Origin: CAVZVW01 sp963778845
GTDB lineage: Bacteria > Actinomycetota > Actinomycetes > Actinomycetales > Kineosporiaceae
Length of the DNA stretch: 64,000 nucleotides
Assembly: GCA_963778845.1 (NCBI GenBank)
Contig: CAVZVW010000009.1
Span: forward strand, 620,001 to 684,000
Reading direction: 5' to 3'
Part shown: positions 45,890 to 53,500 of the stretch, one piece after another
Position numbering within the stretch: position 1 is the stretch's first letter
How the letters are laid out: each line of letters starts with the position of its first letter
Made by a program: the position numbers and the translations under genes
The notes under the pieces: model-generated
Databases searched by the model: none
Told to the model about the DNA's origin: nothing
What the model saw: the letters and a program-made list of their open reading frames with translations, nothing else

Positions 45890-46816
45890 TCGGCGGCCAG
45901 CATCCGGCGGGTGTCGCGGGTGTCGGTCCCCGGCGGCTTGACGTCGGCGTACGGCGACTGCCGGAACCCGCTGGCGTGCACGAGCACCCGGCGCAGGTGC
46001 GCAGGGTCGCCACCCATCCCCCCGGCTCGCTCGACCCTGTCGCCCACCGGGAGCCCAGTCGCCGCGGCCGCCGCGGCCGCGTGCTCGGCGTCCTGCTCGG
46101 CAGTCAGCACGAAACCTCCGCCGAGCTCCGCGGCCGGCAGTCGCACCGGCGTCGTCACCGGCCGCGTCGCGTGGCCGGCCGTGGCACCCGTGACCGCTGC
46201 CTGGCCGTCGGTGGCATTCCAGCCGTCGGGTGCGGACATCAGTGCGAGGACGGCGTCCATGCCCGCACCGGTCCAGGCGTCCCACAGCACGGGGAGCTCC
46301 CATGCTCCGGTTGCCCGCAGCGACACCCCCCGTGGCCCGGTGCGGCGCAACACCCCCCGGACGACCAGCAGCCACGAATGGAAGACCGTCGCCGCGTACG
46401 GGCCTTGCACGTCTTCGAAGAAAGTGGCGTCGACAGGGCCGGTGGCGTCGTCGAGGGTGAGGAAGACCACTCGCCGACCCGAACGGATCGGCGGGGTCTG
46501 GGTGGCCACCTTGACCCCGGCGACGAGGAGCTCTGCCCGGCTGCGTCGCTGCAACACGTCCCGGGCCCGGGTGACTCCGAGCGCCTCGAGAAAGGGGGTG
46601 TAGAAGTCCAGGACGTGCCGGCTGGCGTCCAGCCCGAGGATCTCGAGCTCTGCCCGTACCCGCTCCGCACCGTTCATCTCGGGCAGGCCGCTGGCCTGGG
46701 TCTCGTCCGGGGCATCACCCAGGTCGAGAGCGAGCTGCATCGGCTGGTCCTCCGGGGGGGCGACCGCCCGCGGGGCCTGCGACTGGCGAGCGGCGGCTGC
46801 GCGCACGCCGTCCCCC

Positions 46817-46888
46817 CAGCCTGCGCTGCTCTGCCAGCCTGCGCTGCTCTGCCAGCCTGCGCTGCTCTGCCAGCCTGCGCTGCTCTGC
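46817..46888. repeat. Four identical 18-bp repeats (GWQSSA) inside dnaE2
   Basis: Units of cagcctgcgctgctctgc at 46817-46834, 46835-46852, 46853-46870 and 46871-46888, identical at DNA level and in frame, encoding the hexapeptide GWQSSA. They sit in a poorly conserved linker before the OB-fold part of DnaE2. Confidence 0.93.
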
Positions 46889-47400
46889 CAGCCTGCGCCG
46901 TCCGTCAGGCCCGCACCTCGCCGCTGGTCACCGCGCACGTCGCCACGGGTGTCACCCATCACACCGCCTCTGGTCCCGCGGACCTCGGCAGGCACACGTT
47001 CCAGACGGGCTCCCCTGTCCCCTCGAGGTGTGGGGCGGCCCCGGGAGACGGCTCGTGTCCAACGGTCGAGCTCGCCGACCTGCAGGAGCAGGTCGCGCCG
47101 GGTGACCCGGCCGCGGCGGCGCACGGGGAGGGCGGACCCCAGACCGTAGACGCCGTCGAACGCCCCCGCGAGGACGAGCCGCTCCACCACCGGCCGCGAC
47201 ACCTGCGCGCGATGCCACAAGTCGGCCAGGGAGTGGTACGGACGGCCGGCCACGATGCGTGCGATCTCGGCCTCGCTGATTCCCTTGACATCGGCCAGTG
47301 CCAGCCGGATGCCGTACGCCCGCCCGTCTGGCAAGTCCGCTGCCGGTTGGGGCGTTGTGCGGCCGTCTCCGAGGTCCAGCGGGCCACCCTCTTCGGCACG

Positions 47401-47480
47401 GTGTGCCGCCGCGCCAACCTCTGGCTGGCACGGTGTGCCGCCGCGCCAAACTGTTTGGCGCTGTGTGCCGCCGCGCCAAA
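47401..47480. repeat. Three dispersed palindrome-bearing 17-bp repeats inside dnaE2
   Basis: gtgtgccgccgcgccaa occurs at 47401-47417, 47433-47449 and 47463-47479. The first two are preceded by ggcac, forming GGCAC-N3-GTGCC; the third is within tttggcgc ... gcgccaaa (8-bp perfect arms, 47455-47480). Spacing is uneven (32 and 30 bp), so this looks more like small inserted palindromic elements than simple slippage. Encodes repeated WRGGT. Confidence 0.75.
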
Positions 47481-49687
47481 GAGGTGGTGCGGGAGGGGCC
47501 ACCTTCTCGACGCGGTAGGTGGCATCGGAGGCGTTCACGTCCAGGGGAAGCACGGTGATGCCGAGGTTGCGGGCGTCGTCGAGGATCAGCCGCTTGGGGT
47601 ACATGCCGGGGTCATGGGTCAGCACCCCGGCGAGGAAGGCCGCCGGGTGGTGAGCCTTGAGCCAGGCCGAGTGGTAGGTCGGCAGGGCGAACGCCGCCGC
47701 GTGGGCCTTGCAGAAGCCGAAGGAGGCGAAGGCTTTGAGCACCTCCCAGATCCGGTCAACGGTCGGCTCGTCGTAACCGCGCTCCCGGGCGAGCGGCCGC
47801 CACCAGGTCCCGACCTCGTCCTGTCCTGCCGGGGAGCCCATCGCCCGGCGCACCTCGTCGGCCTCGGCCAGGCTGCAGCCGGTGGTGACGGCGACCATCT
47901 TCAGCACCTGCTCGTGGAAGACGACGACGCCACTGGTCTCTCTCAACGCCGGCTCGAGCGAGGGATGCAGGTACTCCACGCTCGTCCCAGCCCTGCCGAG
48001 CTCGCAGGAACGGGGTGACCATGTCGGACTTGACCGGGCCCGGGCGGAACAACGAGATGTCGATGATGAGGTCGCCGAAGGTCTCGGGAGCGAACTTGCC
48101 GACCAGCTCGCGCTGCCCAGGCGACTCGATCTGGAACATGCCGAGGGTGTGGGTGGAGCGGATCAGCCGGAACGTCGCCTCGTCGTCGTGCGGGACGGCG
48201 TCCAGGTCGATGCGCCCGGTGGCGTCGAGGTAGCCGGTGACGGGATCGCTCGCCTCGGGCGGATGTCCCCCGGCCCGGTCGGCGTCGGAGCCGTCGACGC
48301 GGGTGATCTCCTCCAGCGCGTAGGCCATCGACGACTGCATGCGGATGCCGAGGACGTCCAGCTTGAGCAGCCCCAGATCCTCGACGTCGTCCTTGTCGAA
48401 CTGGCTCATCGGGAACCCGAGCCAGCTGGCCTCCACCGGGGTGCGGTCGAGCAGGCCCGCATTGGACAGGATCACACCGCAGGGGTGCAGCGCGACGTGG
48501 CGGGGCAGTCCGTCCAGCCGCTCGACCAGGTCGAAGAGCAGGTCGAGCCGGGACGACGCCAGCCCCGACGCGCGCAGCTCGGGCAGCTCGCGCAGGGCGT
48601 GCCGCACGTCACGGGCACGGATGTGGGGGAACGACTTCGCGATGGTGTCGATCTCCCCCGGTGGCAGGCCGAGCGCGGCACCGACGTCCCGGATCGCGTG
48701 CCGAATCCGGTAGGTGTCCATCATCGACACGCAGGTGACCCGCTCGGCTCCGAAACGAGCCAGGATCTGCTCGTAGACCTCGGTGCGCCGGGCGGACTCC
48801 ACATCGATGTCGATGTCGGGAAGCTGAGCGCGCAGCGGGGAAAGGAACCGTTCCATCAGCAGGTCGTGCCGGATCGGGTCCACGCCGGAGATCCCCAGCA
48901 GGTGGTTGACGAGGCTGCCCGCCCCCGACCCACGGGCCGCCACCCGTACACCTATCCCCCGGATGAGACCGCACACGTCGCCGACGGTGAGGAAGTACGG
49001 CGCGTACCCCAGAGTGCCGATCGTGGCGAGCTCGGCATCGAGCCGGTCGGTGACGGTCCGCACGAGCGCTGGCCCAGCTCCCGGGTAGCGCCAGCCGATG
49101 CCCGCTTCGCTGCGCTTGCGCAGCTCGGCGTGCGCGTCCTCCTCCGGGCCCAGGCCCAGCACGTGGGACTCCGGGAAGTGCACCGAACCGACCCCCACGT
49201 CGGCGCGCGCGTCGAGGCCGCAGCGACGCGCGAGCGCTGCGGTGTCGGCGAGCAGACGGCCGGCCTGTGACTCATCGCCTGCGGCGCGGGCGATCTCGAA
49301 GGCGAGGGCCGTCATGTGATGCGCCGGTGCGAGGTAACCCTCGCCGGTGACCCGGTCGAGGTGGCGGACGTCGAGAGCCACCAGCCGGCGCGCGGCGTCG
49401 AGCACGTCGACCGTCGCTGCGCCGTCCGGGGTGGCGTGGCGCACGGCGTTGGTGAGGACGGCGGGGACTCCGCACTCCCGTGCAAGCGCGAGCATGCGAG
49501 CGGCGTGCCCGAGGCTTGCCGGCCTGCCCTCGGGGCCGCGGTGACAGACGACCTCGACGTAGAGCGCGCCCGAAGGAAGCATCGACCGCCAGCGGGCGAG
49601 GACAGCGCGGGCCAGGTCGAGACGGCGTCCCAGCACCGCCCGGCCCACTTCGGACTGCGGCCCGAGCAGGATGACGAGCGCTGCCTC

Positions 49688-49744
49688 TGCCTGCCCGGCC
49701 ACTGCCTGCCCGGCCACTGCCTGCCCGGCCACTGCCTGCCCGGC
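49688..49744. repeat. 15-bp repeats (AGQAV) inside dnaE2
   Basis: tgcctgcccggccac at 49688-49702, 49703-49717 and 49718-49732, with a fourth partial copy. In frame they encode AGQAV pentapeptides in the PHP-domain region of DnaE2, between DLI and EAALVILLG. Confidence 0.92.
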
Positions 49745-50269
49745 GATGAGGTCGAGGGTGCTCACCGGCGACCCGCGCTCCCCGCGCAGGTGGGTGACAG
49801 AGACCAGCCTGCACAACCGCCCCCATCCGGCGCCGGCTGGCAGGCCGGTCGCCGGGTCGCCGCCGAGAGCGAGCACGGTCACCCGTGGGTGCCGCGGGTC
49901 CATGCTCGCCCCGCCGCGGACCGGGCTGCGCCTACCGGCGGTCTCTCGGACGGCCACACTCGGGTCAGCCCAGGCGGGCAGCCTGTTCACCAGGCCGGTG
50001 GGCTCGACGGCGAGGTCCGCGCCCAGCAGCGGCGTGATCCCCGCTGCGGTGCATGCCTGGACGAACTTCACCGCACCGTAAGCGCCGTCGCGGTCGGTCA
50101 GCGCAAGGGAGTGCATGCCGTGGGCCGCCGCCATCTCCACCAGCGCGGCAGGGTTCGACGCGCCGTAGCGCAGCGAGTACCCCGAAGCCACATGCAGGTG
50201 GGTGAAGTCGTCGGTCATATGTCGCCGCTACCCATCCGCTCATCCGCACTCATCCGCTCGTTCGCGGGC

Positions 50270-50881
50270 TCATCCGCAGAACGGCAGCCCGGTGGGTAGC
50301 ACCGGCTGGTGCGGTAGCCGGAGCGCAGCCGCGACGACCTGGTGGAAGCTCTCGGCCTCTCTCAACAGGTCGCCGGCTTCCCGAGCGGTGATCGTCTCGC
50401 CGCGGCCGGCTTCGACAGCCGCGCGCCTGGACGCGGTTGCTGCGAAGAAGGCCGCCCACTCCCCCAGCTCCGGGGCCACTCGCGGCAGCACATCCCACAC
50501 GCTGCGGGGACCCCCTCGGCTGCGGGCCCGACCGCGCACCGCCAGGACGGCGGCAGCTGCTCTCAGCGCGGCAAGATGGGCCGCGACATAACGCTCAGCC
50601 GGGCTGCGAGCAGCGAACCCCTGCAGAAGGCCGGTACGAGACCGGTCCAGAAGCATGAGCGCTGCCGCCGGGACGGGTGGGACGGCCGCGGTGTCGGTTG
50701 TTGTGCTGTCCATCAGCACACTGGCTGTCGGCATGGCTGTCTCCTCATCGGCGCTGGGCTGGGGCTGGTCGCTGGGCTGGGGCTGGTCGCTGGGCTGGGG
50801 CTGGTCGCTGGGCTGGGGCTGGTCGCTGGGCTGGGGCTGGTCGCTGGGCTGAGGCTCGTACCCGGAGTCCCGGGAGGGCAC
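50270..50881 (-). CDS. SAV_6107-family HEPN-domain protein
   Basis: 203 residues from GTG 50881. Residues 70-190 match the SAV_6107 HEPN family (LLDRSRTGLLQGF, AERYVAAHLAALRAAAAVLA, SVWDVLPRVAPELGEWAAFFA). HEPN folds are helical and often act as RNases or nucleic-acid binders, but an Rx4-6H active site is not evident here, so activity is uncertain. The first 45 residues are six QPQPSD repeats. Two starts have good ribosome-binding sites: GTG 50881 (GAGGAG, 8 nt after the DUF6504 stop) and ATG 50734 (GAGGAG), which would remove the repeats. Sits between DUF6504 and dnaE2. Confidence 0.85.
   Translation of the reverse strand: MPSRDSGYEPQPSDQPQPSDQPQPSDQPQPSDQPQPSDQPQPSADEETAMPTASVLMDSTTTDTAAVPPVPAAALMLLDRSRTGLLQGFAARSPAERYVAAHLAALRAAAAVLAVRGRARSRGGPRSVWDVLPRVAPELGEWAAFFAATASRRAAVEAGRGETITAREAGDLLREAESFHQVVAAALRLPHQPVLPTGLPFCG
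50757..50846. repeat. Five identical 18-bp repeats (QPQPSD) at the HEPN gene start
   Basis: ggctggggctggtcgctg repeated at 50757, 50775, 50793, 50811 and 50829 without change, plus a diverged copy after 50847. In frame with the HEPN gene if it starts at 50881; otherwise in its leader between two candidate start codons. Confidence 0.93.
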
Positions 50882-50890
50882 CGTGACTCC

Positions 50891-51286
50891 TCAGTCGTTG
50901 ACGCGCAGCAGCCGCCACGCGCCGTCCTCGAGCACGCCGCCCGCGAGCACTCCGGCGTCAAGCACCGAGGCCCCCGAGAGGTCGCAGCACAGGTCGAAGA
51001 CCCCTATGCCGTAGTCGCGACCCCGGCTGGCCTCGACACGCCAGATCTCGTGCTCGGCCCCCAGTGCCGCAGCGACAGCGGAGGTCCTTGCATCACCGTC
51101 GAGGTCCTCGCCACCGTCTCCGTGGACGGCGCGCGCCGCCGGAGCGGTCCACCATGCCCGCCGCTCACGCCAGTGGCCCAGGACCTCCCGGACGAGGTAG
51201 AGCCGCCCACGCCACAGGAAGGTCCCGGGTGCACCGGCCGTCGAGGCCAACCGCACCACGACGTGGTCTGCGTACCGTCGGCCCAT
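50891..51286 (-). CDS. DUF6504-family protein
   Basis: 131 residues. Opening GRRYADHVVVRLA and FLWRGRLYLVREVLGHWRERRAWW, then EHEIWRVEASRGRDYGIGVFDLCCD and WRLLRVND at the end match the actinobacterial DUF6504 family, which is typically encoded next to dnaE2 and Y-family polymerase genes. Function unknown; a small all-beta RNA- or DNA-associated protein is conceivable but not shown. ATG 51286 has GGAGG 8 nt upstream; the GTG 9 nt earlier is too close to that site. Confidence 0.85.
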   Translation of the reverse strand: MGRRYADHVVVRLASTAGAPGTFLWRGRLYLVREVLGHWRERRAWWTAPAARAVHGDGGEDLDGDARTSAVAAALGAEHEIWRVEASRGRDYGIGVFDLCCDLSGASVLDAGVLAGGVLEDGAWRLLRVND

Positions 51287-51697
51287 CGCTACCACCTCCA
51301 GATTCCTCGCTCAGACCGCGACGCGAAGCCGCCGGCTGAGGGCGCACATGCGCCACCACCCATGACAGCGAGACAGCGACGGAGGAAGGCAGCCGCCCAG
51401 GGACCGGTCGACAGCACTGGGACGCTTCCCCACGGCCAGGCGACGCCGGCATAGCGGCCCGCGACGCGACGGGGTCGAGGTCGCCACGTCGCGGGCCGCA
51501 TTCCGGGTCTGGCCCGGGCCGAGCTCTGGTCCCGAACGAACCAGACCTCCCCGAACCGGACCCGTAACTCATCGAACACACGTCCGACATCGAACGCCGA
51601 CATCTCTGGCGAACGCAGCGCCTGTCTGGCGAGCGTCCGCCTCTCAGCGATAGCTCGCCTCACCAGGCGAAGTACCCCCAGCGAAGTCTGCAGCTCT
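51287..51697. other. Leader between the SOS box and DUF6504 with no convincing gene
   Basis: 411 bp. One minus-strand frame is open from an ATG inside the LexA box (51705) to 51289, giving 138 residues without recognisable motifs. Codon pattern does not clearly favour it. In related genomes imuA/imuB-type genes can occur near here; none is present, so this might be a remnant or a long untranslated leader. Confidence 0.4.
51572..51587. promoter_or_regulatory. Degenerate second LexA-like palindrome
   Basis: tcgaacacacgtccga has one mismatch between its 6-bp arms and resembles the perfect box 126 bp upstream. It lies inside the predicted leader of the DUF6504-HEPN-dnaE2 transcript. Weak evidence. 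Confidence 0.3.
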
Positions 51698-51713
51698 TCG
51701 AACATATGTTCGA
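51698..51713. promoter_or_regulatory. LexA (SOS) box upstream of DUF6504-HEPN-dnaE2
   Basis: tcgaacatatgttcga is a perfect 16-bp palindrome and fits the Gram-positive/actinobacterial LexA consensus CGAAC-N4-GTTCG exactly. It is the only strong match noticed in the window and stands upstream of genes expected to be SOS-induced. Being symmetrical, it could also serve a plus-strand promoter. Confidence 0.85.
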
Positions 51714-51774
51714 TGAACTGACCTTACACCGACCCGGACCAGGACTCAACGCCTCCCCACAACCGCGTCGCCCA

Positions 51775-51819
51775 TGGTCGCCGAGCGCATGGCCGCCGAG
51801 CGCATGGCCGCCGAGCGGT
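51775..51819. repeat. 15-bp repeat, three units
   Basis: atggccgccgagcgc-type units (first has atggtc, third ends gcggtgg) in the gap between the SOS box and the 31-bp repeats. In-frame reading gives MAAER, but no gene is supported here. Confidence 0.75.
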
Positions 51820-51885
51820 GGTGGACCGCCATGATCGCCAGCCCGGCGCCACAACCTCGACGACACGCCGCCCCAACCCGCCGAC

Positions 51886-52071
51886 ACGACCGTTGCGGCG
51901 CCCGGGTGGCGATCACACGACCGTTGCGGCGCCCGGGTGGCGATCACACGACCGTTGCGGCGCCCGGGTGGCGATCACACGACCGTTGCGGCGCCCGGGT
52001 GGCGATCACACGACCGTTGCGGCGCCCGGGTGGCGATCACACGACCGTTGCGGCGCCCGGGTGGCGATCAC
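51886..52071. repeat. 31-bp perfect tandem repeat, six units
   Basis: Six consecutive, apparently identical 31-bp units (51886, 51917, 51948, 51979, 52010, 52041) beginning acgaccgttgcggcgcccgg and ending ggtggcgatcac, followed by a partial acgacc. No spacers, so not CRISPR. The unit contains the palindrome cccggg and is not a multiple of three. It ends 55 bp before the -10 box of the second ybaK gene. Confidence 0.95.
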
Positions 52072-52125
52072 ACGACCGGGCCGGCACCCCGCCAGCCGCG
52101 CCCGAACCGACCGACCGTGCCCCAG

Positions 52126-52131
52126 TACCCT
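52126..52131 (+). promoter_or_regulatory. Candidate -10 box for leaderless ybaK paralogue
   Basis: TACCCT exactly 6 nt before the GTG at 52138; no ribosome-binding site present. Same pattern as the LON-domain gene at 4448. Confidence 0.45.
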
Positions 52132-52137
52132 GCCTCC

Positions 52138-52662
52138 GTGCCCGAACCCGACGCCCCCTCCACCTCCACATTGGCCGACCACCCGGCCGTCGCCAGGGTC
52201 CGGGCGGCCCTGGTCACGCGCGGCGCCAAGGTCACAGTCGTGGTCCTCGACGAGCATGCGCGCACCGCCGCGTCCGCGGCCGAACAGCTCGGCGTCACGG
52301 TCGCCCAGATCGCCAACTCCCTGGTGTTCGCAGTGCCGGATGACGCCGCGCCGGCGGGCCGCTCAGCACTCCTGGTGCTCACGTCGGGGGCCCACCGCGT
52401 GGACACGACCAAGGTCGCCGTCCTCGTGGGTGCCCCCCGGCTCGACCGCGCCGACGCCGACTTCGTGCGCGAGCGGACGGGCTTCGCGATCGGCGGTGTC
52501 GCTCCGGTGGGCCACTCGTCGCCCTTGCGGACCCTGGTGGACGTGGCGCTTGCCGACCACGAGGTCGTCTGGGCCGCGGCGGGGCACCCGCGAACCGTCT
52601 TCGCCACCACCTTCGACGAGCTGCTCCGGATCACCGGCGGCACCCCTGCGAACGTCGCCTGA
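52138..52662 (+). CDS. YbaK/EbsC-family aminoacyl-tRNA deacylase, second paralogue
   Basis: 174 residues. VTVVVLDEHARTAASAAEQLGVTVAQIANSLVF, then GAHRVDTTKVAVLVG and the GFAIGGVAPVGH motif place it in the YbaK/prolyl-tRNA editing superfamily. It is closer to the EbsC-like subgroup than the first copy (which has GGISPLGQ), so the tRNA substrate may differ. The frame is open upstream through the 31-bp repeats, but GTG 52138 fits homology and the promoter. Confidence 0.9.
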   Translation: MPEPDAPSTSTLADHPAVARVRAALVTRGAKVTVVVLDEHARTAASAAEQLGVTVAQIANSLVFAVPDDAAPAGRSALLVLTSGAHRVDTTKVAVLVGAPRLDRADADFVRERTGFAIGGVAPVGHSSPLRTLVDVALADHEVVWAAAGHPRTVFATTFDELLRITGGTPANVA

Positions 52663-52760
52663 CCCTCGAGCCAGCCGGTTCCCGCGTCGGCCCGGCGTCA
52701 GCTCCCGCGCCGGCCGGCGTCGGTCCCGGCGTTCGCCATGACCCACGGCGCCCCACGACC

Positions 52761-52766
52761 TACTCT
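52761..52766 (+). promoter_or_regulatory. Candidate -10 box for the CrtA-like gene
   Basis: TACTCT 7 nt before the GTG at 52774, implying a leaderless mRNA that begins the carotenoid modification operon (CrtA-like to CrtD-like). Confidence 0.45.
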
Positions 52767-52773
52767 CGTGGGC

Positions 52774-53496
52774 GTGCGCGACCCGGCTTACGTCACTCTC
52801 ACACTGTGGGGGGTTCGGGCGCACCACGTGCCGACCGCCGTTGTGCGCATGGCGCTGGACCGCCGCCAGCTCGCCCGCGCCAGTGGCCTGAGGTTCGCCA
52901 AGCTCCTCGGAACCGGGGACGGGCGGACTTTCACCCTGCGCGACGCCGACCCTCGGCACTGGGGGCTGCTCGCGGTGTGGGACGACGAGAGCTCTGCGCG
53001 CTCCTTCGAGCGGGGGACGACGCACCGCCGGTGGGCGGGCATCGCCGAAGAGCGACTTCAGGTCGCGATGGCTCCGTTGGCCGGCCGCGGCACGTGGTCC
53101 GGAAGAGCCCCGTTCGGCCGCCCCGAGCCGCGAGCGGTCGCGGGGCCTGTCGCGGCCATCACCAGGGCGCGAGTCCGGCTGACCCGGAGCAGAGCCTTCC
53201 GAAGCGCCGTCCCGGCCGTGGCCGCCGACCTTCGGCAAGCCGGCGGCCTGGCCCTGGCACTGGGCATCGGCGAGGCACCTGTCGGGCTCCAAGGCACGTT
53301 CAGCCTGTGGCACAGCACCGCCTGCCTGGAGGACTTCGCCTACCGGCGCACACCCCACGCACGGGTCGTGCAGGAGACGGCGGCCCAGGGGTGGTTCAGC
53401 GAGGAGCTCTTCGCCCGTCTGGAGGTGCTCGGGGTCGCGGGGACGTTCGACGGCCACGCGCCGTTGCTGCCGACGACCGGCCACGAGGCGGGCTGA
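52774..53496 (+). CDS. Spheroidene monooxygenase (CrtA)-like protein
   Basis: 240 residues. TLTLWGVRAHHVPTAVVRMALDRR, GLRFAKLLGTGDGRTFTLRDADPRHWGLLAVWDD and LGIGEAPVGLQGTFSLWHST match the CrtA family, whose purple-bacterial members add keto groups at C-2 of acyclic carotenoids. GTG 52774 is preferred over ATG 52738 because of the -10 box 7 nt upstream. It is the first gene of a five-gene run with other carotenoid-modifying enzymes. Ketolase activity is inferred; distant CrtA relatives may act otherwise. Confidence 0.82.
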   Translation: MRDPAYVTLTLWGVRAHHVPTAVVRMALDRRQLARASGLRFAKLLGTGDGRTFTLRDADPRHWGLLAVWDDESSARSFERGTTHRRWAGIAEERLQVAMAPLAGRGTWSGRAPFGRPEPRAVAGPVAAITRARVRLTRSRAFRSAVPAVAADLRQAGGLALALGIGEAPVGLQGTFSLWHSTACLEDFAYRRTPHARVVQETAAQGWFSEELFARLEVLGVAGTFDGHAPLLPTTGHEAG

Positions 53497-53500
53497 CGAC

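Larger units (their letters stand above)
45722..50218 (-). pseudogene. dnaE2: Error-prone DNA polymerase DnaE2, frameshifted as read and swollen with repeats
   Basis: PHP domain HLHVASGYSLRYGASN at the start; polymerase motifs LPDIDIDVESARR, VAARGSGAGS, LFRPGPVKSDMVTPF; FVFHEQ-type VVVFHEQVLKM; C-terminus PPRKLWHSSPGSSGR, the usual DnaE2 ending. The frame shifts by one extra base at about 47979 (WDE|EYLHPSLEP) and by one missing base at about 45873, inside an 18-bp repeat. Assembled length is near 1,490 residues against roughly 1,100-1,200 in known DnaE2, the excess being repeat inserts. Known role: SOS mutagenic polymerase acting with ImuA/ImuB, neither seen here. It may be a sequence error, a decayed gene or a slippage-controlled one. 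Confidence 0.85.

Noticed and set aside
44800..47979. A 1,059-residue DnaE2-methyltransferase fusion protein
   Set aside because: The continuous frame results from one missing base in a repeat. The proper DnaE2 ending (LWHSSPGSSGR) is found in the neighbouring frame, and the methyltransferase has its own start and ribosome-binding site.
43486..48018. A plus-strand open frame of 1,510 codons opposite dinB, the methyltransferase and dnaE2
   Set aside because: It is antisense to recognised genes, has no domain of its own, and long shadow frames are expected at this GC content. The sense genes have clear catalytic motifs.
50866..51286. GTG at 51295 as DUF6504 start
   Set aside because: It would lie within the Shine-Dalgarno itself; ATG 51286 has GGAGG at proper distance.
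51886..52071. CRISPR array
   Set aside because: The 31-bp units are contiguous with no spacers and no cas genes are present, so it is a tandem repeat.
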